From contig JAETRU010000010.1 in the NCBI GenBank assembly GCA_021769965.1, forward strand, positions 18,020 through 82,019: a DNA stretch of 64,000 bases, written 5' to 3'. The notes under the pieces are model-generated. The model made no database searches. It was not told the DNA's origin and worked only from the letters and a program-made list of their open reading frames with translations. A program made the translations under genes and the position numbers. Source of the DNA: Eubacterium sp. (lineage in GTDB: Bacteria > Bacillota > Clostridia > Peptostreptococcales > Anaerovoracaceae). This document shows positions 59,901-64,000 of this stretch, piece after piece. How positions within the stretch are numbered: the first letter of the stretch is position 1; each line of letters starts with the position of its first letter.

Positions 59901-60260
59901 ATTTCAAAAGATATGAGGAAATTTTTCCGATTAAATGGTATAATGGTGGATGACGATGATGTTATCGGCAGTATCGCCGGAGAGTTTGACGGGTATTCCG
60001 ATATCGTGCCGCTGCGCAGCGGCAAACAGGGTATCAAAGCTACGTCAGAGGGTTTTCTGCTCAGCGACGAGGAATTTGACCAGCTGCAGACAGATGTGGA
60101 CCGGCAGATCCGGAAGCTGTGCGGTCAGCTGACAGAAGGCAGGATCGCCATCAACCCGAAGAAGACAGAGCGGGAATCACCGTGTACATATTGCCAGTAT
60201 AAGGGGATCTGCAGATTCGATCTGAGTTTCCCGGGCTGCAGTTTTGAAGTAATTAAATAG
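56922..60260 (+). CDS. addB: AddB-type ATP-dependent nuclease subunit (AddAB helicase-exonuclease)
   Basis: This 1112-residue protein has a degenerate helicase N-terminus (IVPDQYTLEGEKQAF in place of a canonical Walker A) and the helicase-like blocks VVLGANEGLLPAQPQDEGLF and DDRTRTVMHSPIAVFAVALL. The C-terminal RecB-family nuclease shows LSPSRLEKFSRCPFAHFVAYGL, the active-site KIDRLDVLEDGRVKIIDYKTG, and the Fe-S cysteines CTYCQYKGICRFD with the earlier Cys in SRCPF. It processes double-strand breaks with AddA. An addA gene normally follows, but here a tRNA and a secreted protein gene come next, so addA must be elsewhere. GGAGG precedes the ATG. Confidence 0.93.
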   Translation: MVHIYYGRENVDKEKFIYSQIKAAAKDRGRRTFVIVPDQYTLEGEKQAFRLLGAQGLMDVEVISMSRLGSRLLSRQGGSRNTFIDKYGRHILLAQVLRDTEKELQVFTGSRRKNSFIELTNNFISEMKQYNVTPEQLSALSESLPGSSLLARKLSDLQVIFAEYQRRIQGRYTDSEDLIDLYAARIQTSEEIRGSSIWVYGFDSFAPKALDVLGHLMAAAGELNVFLTYSQNCRDEEIFQLTGMVKSALARQAEAFGIPCREQRVSAGDYPAEKNSAVFETLERELYAVGRRPAENFRNGRDGGGGIYLCQAANIYSEAESAAAFILRLLRDKGFRYRDIVVICNDQSVRGSVIRRVFEEYGIGVFDDRTRTVMHSPIAVFAVALLETVTGRYRTQDVFKTLKTGFSALTDDEIETLENYAVKYRIKGSMWKKPFVRGQMEYGDDGLEAIEELRQRAMKLFTSFEAVCRACGTTGDFIENYYDFLTEEAHLGEAVTELAARQEAQGFLDLAEETAQIWGKLMGLLDQMSELMGEEPFDGKEFTELLVTGLSQLEVGVLPPTSDDILMGTMQRTRSGPVRAVVVLGANEGLLPAQPQDEGLFSVDELEFLASEGAELCKVDHIRSLEEKLAIYRNLSKASDYLWISYAASDSEGKECRPSEIVDSLRAVFPDMVTEPDLVSRGDVRGLAIGWINALRHLTHALQQGRKGEKIDSGWQTVISWYRDNDPEDLYRIAGGLDFTNEQKELTPELAELLYKKEGQRDLSLSPSRLEKFSRCPFAHFVAYGLRPEERRIFEAAGREIGDIYHRCLMEISRKLTEENAWETVTEDDCREFVARTARAEAAVYREGVFQFGNEEQYKMRRIEDTCFHVCWALIEQVRAGRIRESRYEASFGRGREIPAVEVELGSGDKVYVEGKIDRLDVLEDGRVKIIDYKTGKENFKISEARGGYRLQLMLYLKAAQENVHRPAGVFYFLIDDHRVDLTGADNEKISEKISKDMRKFFRLNGIMVDDDDVIGSIAGEFDGYSDIVPLRSGKQGIKATSEGFLLSDEEFDQLQTDVDRQIRKLCGQLTEGRIAINPKKTERESPCTYCQYKGICRFDLSFPGCSFEVIK

Positions 60261-60307
60261 TTTATCTCGCGGGTGAGCGTGCCACGCGCCGCCCATCTGC
60301 GAATTGC

Positions 60308-60383
60308 GCTTCCTTGGCTCAGTTGGTAGAGCAGCGCATTCGTAACGCGCAGGTCGCCGGTTCGAGTCCGGCAGGGAGCTCCA
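60308..60383 (+). tRNA. tRNA-Thr (anticodon CGT)
   Basis: A 76-base cloverleaf with CCA encoded: acceptor GCTTCCT (60308-60314) pairs with AGGGAGC, the D-loop region contains AGTTGGTA, the anticodon loop TTCGTAA has CGT at 60341-60343, and the T-arm GCCGG-TTCGAGT-CCGGC is perfect. One mismatch at the base of the anticodon stem (A31 opposite C39) is tolerated. It lies 47 bases after addB on the same strand. Confidence 0.93.
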
Positions 60384-60388
60384 TAAAA

Positions 60389-60440
60389 AAATCCCTTGAA
60401 AAAGCTTGATTTCAAGCCATTTCGAGGGATTTATTTTTTT
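60389..60440 (+). terminator. Terminator after tRNA-Thr
   Basis: AAATCCCT (60389-60396) pairs with AGGGATTT (60425-60432), with an inner TTGAA/TTCAA helix, and is followed by ATTTTTTT. Confidence 0.8.
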
Positions 60441-60582
60441 CTCTTAAATTCATTTTTGAATGGTGTAAATGCCGTTTTACGCCCTTTTGTACCCTTAAAG
60501 TGTGGAAACTAGCGTGGAAACTTTTAAGGCTTTTGCATTCGGGGTGAGAAAAATTCATTATTTTAAAAAGACTTAGACTGTA

Positions 60583-60668
60583 AATGATATCATTGCTAAT
60601 TAGATATATAAAACTGAAATTTCTGTTATTTAGACCTTGCGCCAAACAGTACATTTATGATATCATAA
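60583..60668 (+). promoter_or_regulatory. Two TGATATCA palindromes upstream of the CAP-domain gene
   Basis: AATGATATCATT (60583-60594) and TTATGATATCATAA (60655-60668) share the 8-base palindrome TGATATCA, centres 73 bases apart, about seven helical turns. The second covers a possible -10 (TATCAT, 60661-60666) with a -35-like TTGCGC at 60637-60642. This looks like a paired operator for a dimeric repressor. The earlier part of the gap (60441-60580) shows nothing coding. Confidence 0.45.
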
Positions 60669-60763
60669 TTAGTAAAGATAACAAGTTTTACATTTACCAA
60701 ATATTAGTTAAGGAGGAAACAGGAGATTATTTGATTAAATTAACTGATATCCTGTGAAAATTT

Positions 60764-62329
60764 ATGTTGAAAAAGAAAAATCACAGAAGAAAATGCCGTA
60801 TTTCATTGGTTCTGATTTCGCTTTCATTATCTATAATGATGAGCATGGGAACGGCATTTGCGTCAGTTGGCGTAAATGTTGACTATCACTCTCAGGAGGA
60901 AATCAAATCGAAAATAGAGAGCATTTATGATTCGAACGACTTTAAAGTAACCTATGACAAGAAGCCTGTATATAAAGGACCGGACTATGATCCGGGAAAG
61001 TTGTCACAGAAGACTTTAAACGGAGCTGTAGACATCCTGAATGGACTCCGCTATATTGCAGGGATCCCTTATAATGTACAGTTAAAAAGTGAGTATATTA
61101 ACATGGCGCAGGCCGGTGCTTTAGTGAACGCTGCGAACGGGGCAATGACGCATTATCCGTCTCAGCCTTCCGGAATATCAGACAGCCTTTATCAATTAGG
61201 GCGTAAGGGCTGTAGCAGCAGTAATCTTTATTGGGGTATAACAGATTTTGAAGAGGGGGTAACTGGGTGGATTTCAGATGAATACAGTACCTCCGGGCTG
61301 GATCCCGGACATAGAAGATGGTGTTTGAATCCATCAATGCAGTACACTGGTTTTGGCATGGTGGACGATCATGCTGCTATGTATGCATTTGATGGATTTA
61401 GAAATTCGACTGCTTATACAGGAGTTGCTTGGCCGGCTCAGGAGATGCCTCTTGAGTTCTTTAACATGAATACAGCATGGAGCATTTCTTTTGGACGCAA
61501 ATTGGATCCAGATTCTATCGATGTGAGTCTGACACGAAGCAGAGACAATAAAACATGGAACTTCGACAGTCAAAAATCGGACGGAAATTTTATGGTGAGT
61601 AATGTTGGATACGGACAGTCCGGCTGTGTAATTTTTAAGCCGGAGTTTCCTGAGTCCGATTTAGAATGGTATGAATCTGCAATAGAGGAGTATTTGCCAG
61701 ATGACATATTTCATGTAGTAGTTCGTGAAAACGGAAATGCTATTGCGGATTATCAGGTTCACTTCTTTGAAGTTTTTCCGGTAGAGAAGATTGCACTTAA
61801 TCATAACTCACTAAAAATGGAGGAATATACGAGCAAAGAATTAAAAGCATCAGTGTATCCTGATAATGCAAAAGAACAAGATGTCTTCTGGGAGTCTTCT
61901 AATTCTAAAATTGCGGAAGTGGATGAATATGGTGAGCTATATGCCAAGAAAGCAGGTACAGCGGTAATTACCGCCAAAAACAGATATGGAAATGTTACAG
62001 CAAGCTGCAAGGTCAAGGTACTTTCTTACAAAGATTATTACAGACCTGCTAAAGCAAAGGTCAAATCGGTTTCATCCAGCAGCAAGCATGATATTAAAGT
62101 TACCTGGGAGAAAACAAAAGGGACAGGATATCAGATCCGTTATTCTACCAGCCCTTCGTTCAAGTCGTACAAAACAGTTACAGTTAGAAAAAGTTCGCAG
62201 CTTTCTCGAACGATAAAGAATTTGAAAAAGAATAAGACATATTATGTTAAAGTGCGGGCATATAGGTGGATATATGGAGAGAATATTTACGGAGCATTCA
62301 GCGATGTAGCCAAAGTACGCTGTAAGTAG
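60764..62329 (+). CDS. Secreted CAP-domain protein with Big2 and fibronectin type III-like repeats
   Basis: This 521-residue exported protein has a basic signal peptide (MLKKKNHRRKCRISL, cleavage near GTAFA-SV at about residue 33). A CAP/SCP-like domain (about 70-330) contains ALNGLRYIAGIP-type start (here VDILNGLRYIAGIPYN), NAANGAMTHYPSQP and DPGHRRWCLNPSMQYTGFGM. A Big2 domain (about 345-425; KIALNHNSLKMEEYTSKELKASVYPDNAKEQDVFWESSN in parts) follows. A fibronectin III-like domain (about 430-521; KAKVKSVSSSSKHDIKVTWEKTKGTGYQIRYSTSPSF in parts) ends it. No sorting signal is present. The chosen ATG lacks a ribosome site within 15 bases; AGGAGG lies 50 bases upstream before a short TTG-initiated leader frame. 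Confidence 0.85.
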   Translation: MLKKKNHRRKCRISLVLISLSLSIMMSMGTAFASVGVNVDYHSQEEIKSKIESIYDSNDFKVTYDKKPVYKGPDYDPGKLSQKTLNGAVDILNGLRYIAGIPYNVQLKSEYINMAQAGALVNAANGAMTHYPSQPSGISDSLYQLGRKGCSSSNLYWGITDFEEGVTGWISDEYSTSGLDPGHRRWCLNPSMQYTGFGMVDDHAAMYAFDGFRNSTAYTGVAWPAQEMPLEFFNMNTAWSISFGRKLDPDSIDVSLTRSRDNKTWNFDSQKSDGNFMVSNVGYGQSGCVIFKPEFPESDLEWYESAIEEYLPDDIFHVVVRENGNAIADYQVHFFEVFPVEKIALNHNSLKMEEYTSKELKASVYPDNAKEQDVFWESSNSKIAEVDEYGELYAKKAGTAVITAKNRYGNVTASCKVKVLSYKDYYRPAKAKVKSVSSSSKHDIKVTWEKTKGTGYQIRYSTSPSFKSYKTVTVRKSSQLSRTIKNLKKNKTYYVKVRAYRWIYGENIYGAFSDVAKVRCK

Positions 62330-62345
62330 AATAATGAGATGAATT

Positions 62346-62400
62346 CCTTCATGTAAATTGATTTAACGACAGAGTAATCAAATTTACATGAAGGTTTTTT
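62346..62400. terminator. Bidirectional terminator between the CAP protein and asparaginase genes
   Basis: CCTTCATGTAAATTGATT (62346-62363) pairs with AATCAAATTTACATGAAGG (62376-62394) with one bulge, followed by TTTTTTATTT; the other strand also has a short A/T-rich end. Confidence 0.85.
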
Positions 62401-62411
62401 ATTTACTTTTG

Positions 62412-63452
62412 TTATTTCGTCAGCTCACCGCGGAGGTTTTCTTCCATCTTCTCTTTGATGGTATCCCGATCCAGTCCCAGACTGAACAGATAGTACAGCT
62501 TGGCGACGGCAGCTTCTGTAGTCATATTGAAACCGCTGACCGCCCCTGCGCCGGTCAGTGCCGCGCTGGTCTGATATGCTCCCAGCTTGACAGTGCCGCT
62601 TGGACACTGGGAGCAGACGGTGACGATGGTGCCGTTCTCAAAAGCTTTTTTTATGATCGGCAGCAGGGCGTCGTCGTAGCTTGGAATATTGCCTGCACCG
62701 AAGGTCTCAAGGACGATACCTTTCAGGCTCTCGGTCATGATGGATTCAAAGAGGCTGAACTGAATGCCGGGGAACACCTTCAGCACGCCGATAGAGGTCT
62801 GACGGAACTCCACAAGGTTCAGACGGACACCCTTTGATGGAGACAGGAGAGCGCCGTGATTGTAGTGGATGTCGATGCCTGCTTCGGCCAGAGGGTGGAA
62901 GTTGGGTGAGTCAAAGGCGATGAGACCGTCGGCGGAGGCTTTTACGGCCCGGTTGCCGCGGAGAAGCTTGCCGCCGAAGTACAGGCAGACTTCGCGGACC
63001 ACGTCCTGACCTGCGATGAGGACGGAGGTGATCAGGTTGTCGCGGGCGTCGGAACGGAGCTGGCAAAGAGGGATCTGCGAGCCGGTCAGAATAACAGGCT
63101 TGGACAGGCCCTCCAGCATAAATGACAGGGCTGAGGCAGTATATGCCATGGTATCTGTGCCGTGAAGAACGACGAAACCGTCATATGTATCATAGTTGTC
63201 ACGGATGGCACGGCCGATCTGATTCCACTGGTCTACGGCAATGTTGGAAGAGTCCAGTAGGGGATCAAACTCGATCATGTCCCAAGCGGGCATGTCAGGC
63301 GCGTTGAGATCGTCGATGGCCGCGAGCTGGTCTGCGAAATAACCTTTTTTCGGGGCAAAGCCTTTTTCGGTGGGAACCATGCCGATGGTGCCGCCGGTAT
63401 ATAAAATGCAGATTTTTTTCTTCTGCTGATCGTTTAAAGAATGATTGTTCAT
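62412..63452 (-). CDS. ansA: Type I L-asparaginase
   Basis: This 346-residue amidohydrolase makes aspartate and ammonia from asparagine. The first catalytic Thr is in YTGGTIGMVPTEKGF, the second in VVLHGTDTMAYTASALSFML, and the GLSKPVILTGSQIPL block is typical of the cytoplasmic type I group. There is no signal peptide, consistent with a low-affinity cytoplasmic enzyme. GGAGG lies before the ATG at 63452. The nearby C-terminal SQCPSGTVKLGAYQT segment is part of the active-site cap. Glutaminase side activity is possible. Confidence 0.94.
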   Translation of the reverse strand: MNNHSLNDQQKKKICILYTGGTIGMVPTEKGFAPKKGYFADQLAAIDDLNAPDMPAWDMIEFDPLLDSSNIAVDQWNQIGRAIRDNYDTYDGFVVLHGTDTMAYTASALSFMLEGLSKPVILTGSQIPLCQLRSDARDNLITSVLIAGQDVVREVCLYFGGKLLRGNRAVKASADGLIAFDSPNFHPLAEAGIDIHYNHGALLSPSKGVRLNLVEFRQTSIGVLKVFPGIQFSLFESIMTESLKGIVLETFGAGNIPSYDDALLPIIKKAFENGTIVTVCSQCPSGTVKLGAYQTSAALTGAGAVSGFNMTTEAAVAKLYYLFSLGLDRDTIKEKMEENLRGELTK

Positions 63453-63574
63453 AGGACCTCCTGGGATCTGCGAAAGCTGTTTTCGCGTATTTCCATAAGA
63501 GTATATCCCGAAACAGCAGGAGTGTCAAGGGGACCTGTACAGATATACCGGCAGGATATCTGCGGACTTCTACG

Positions 63575-63619
63575 GATAAAAACAGGCTGATCGCAGAAGG
63601 GTAAAATTTCGATCAGCCT
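63575..63619 (-). terminator. Terminator of the Rpn-like gene
   Basis: On the minus strand, AGGCTGATCG and CGATCAGCCT (63610-63619 and 63584-63593) form a 10-bp stem followed by GTTTTTATCC. It lies just after the 3' end of the partial gene. Confidence 0.75.
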
Positions 63620-63637
63620 TTATGAAGTCAGTTTTAG

Positions 63638-64000
63638 TTATCTTGAATTATCACGGTACTTTGTGTAATACTCAAGCGCCTCTTTTTCAGTCAGATGAAA
63701 GCGCTTCTGGAGTTCAGCAAGAATCAGATCATCTGACAGGTCCATTTCACTTAAAGTTTCGATCAGCGCGGCAATACCCTGTTCGAGACCCTGTTCAATA
63801 CCTTTTTGCTCGGCCTGGTGCAGGGTGGTATTCCTGTCCCACTCGGCCATCTGCTCATGCCAGAGCAGCACCTCTAATACTTCGTCATCAGTCACGTCTT
63901 TGTATACCTGATCGGACATATGGATCGCCTCCTCTCCTGTTTCCAAGAGTTTTGCTACATAGTCCTCTTTTTCCTCGTCGCCTGCGTATTTCAGATAGGC
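63638..64000 (-). CDS. C-terminal part of an Rpn-family nuclease/putative transposase; 5' end outside window
   Basis: The frame is open to the window edge, so only the last 120 residues are seen (AYLKYAGDEEKEDYVAKLLE onward). The pattern of charged helices, LLWHEQMAEWDRNTTLHQAEQKGIEQGLEQGIAALIE in parts and the ending LQKRFHLTEKEALEYY, is typical of the C-terminal tail of Rpn (PD-(D/E)XK) proteins. The catalytic domain is not in the window. The repeat GIEQGLEQGI is a common slippage-prone feature of the family. These proteins are found in mobile and accessory regions. Confidence 0.75.
   Translation of the reverse strand, partial: AYLKYAGDEEKEDYVAKLLETGEEAIHMSDQVYKDVTDDEVLEVLLWHEQMAEWDRNTTLHQAEQKGIEQGLEQGIAALIETLSEMDLSDDLILAELQKRFHLTEKEALEYYTKYRDNSR

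Overview
The window comes from a low-to-mid GC, anaerobic, butyrate-forming Clostridia-like Firmicute. The supporting genes are butyrate kinase, an acyl-CoA dehydrogenase/ETF/rubredoxin fusion next to a flavodiiron protein, a class B sortase, sigma-54 promoters, AddB, SecA with a C-terminal zinc motif, and an RF2 gene with the classical +1 frameshift. Family XIII / Anaerovoracaceae-type bacteria would fit, but this is an inference from gene content. No rRNA, CRISPR array or complete insertion sequence was seen.

Layout. 1-5,000: end of nfo, butyrate kinase, a lone PD-(D/E)XK-like protein, a phosphohexomutase and a small membrane protein. 5,000-17,000: an AT-rich, gene-poor accessory stretch with a class B sortase, a zinc-ribbon protein, a LytTR/GHKL two-component system, an AbiE-type toxin-antitoxin pair, a decayed locus of unrecognised secreted and small membrane proteins (11,012-15,421), and an AAA/DUF4143 ATPase. 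Two diverged copies of a tail module ending in a covarying hairpin (6,297 and 15,426) bracket most of this stretch. A tandem 17-bp element lies in the same place relative to -35-like boxes upstream of the LytTR gene and upstream of the first secreted protein, which suggests one regulon.

17,000-24,300: a phosphoribosyltransferase, an HD protein, an EamA transporter, and a cobalamin lower-ligand operon (cobT, cobU, cobS, a short CobU-like protein, a CobC-like phosphatase) with a lipoprotein. 24,300-27,560: a Crp/Fnr regulator divergent from the acyl-CoA dehydrogenase-EtfA-rubredoxin fusion and its rubredoxin:oxygen oxidoreductase partner, a plausible electron chain from acyl-CoA to O2. 27,600-39,600: a sigma-54 activator divergent from a serine hydrolase, a complete Dpp-type ABC peptide importer, an Asp/Glu racemase, a DmpA-type peptidase and an M55 D-aminopeptidase. 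Two -24/-12 promoters drive these genes, so the region looks like a D-amino-acid peptide scavenging regulon. dppB appears to start at ATT.

39,600-64,000: mostly housekeeping. In order: birA, a CNNM/CBS protein, secA, a candidate pseudoknotted RNA with terminator, a composite inverted repeat, marR with a frameshifted MFS gene and a MATE pump, a hydrolase, rnz, a radical SAM protein, a flavin-binding protein, prfB, tex, a HAD phosphatase, addB, tRNA-Thr(CGT), a CAP/Big2/FN3 secreted protein, asparaginase, and the C-terminal part of an Rpn-like nuclease running off the edge.
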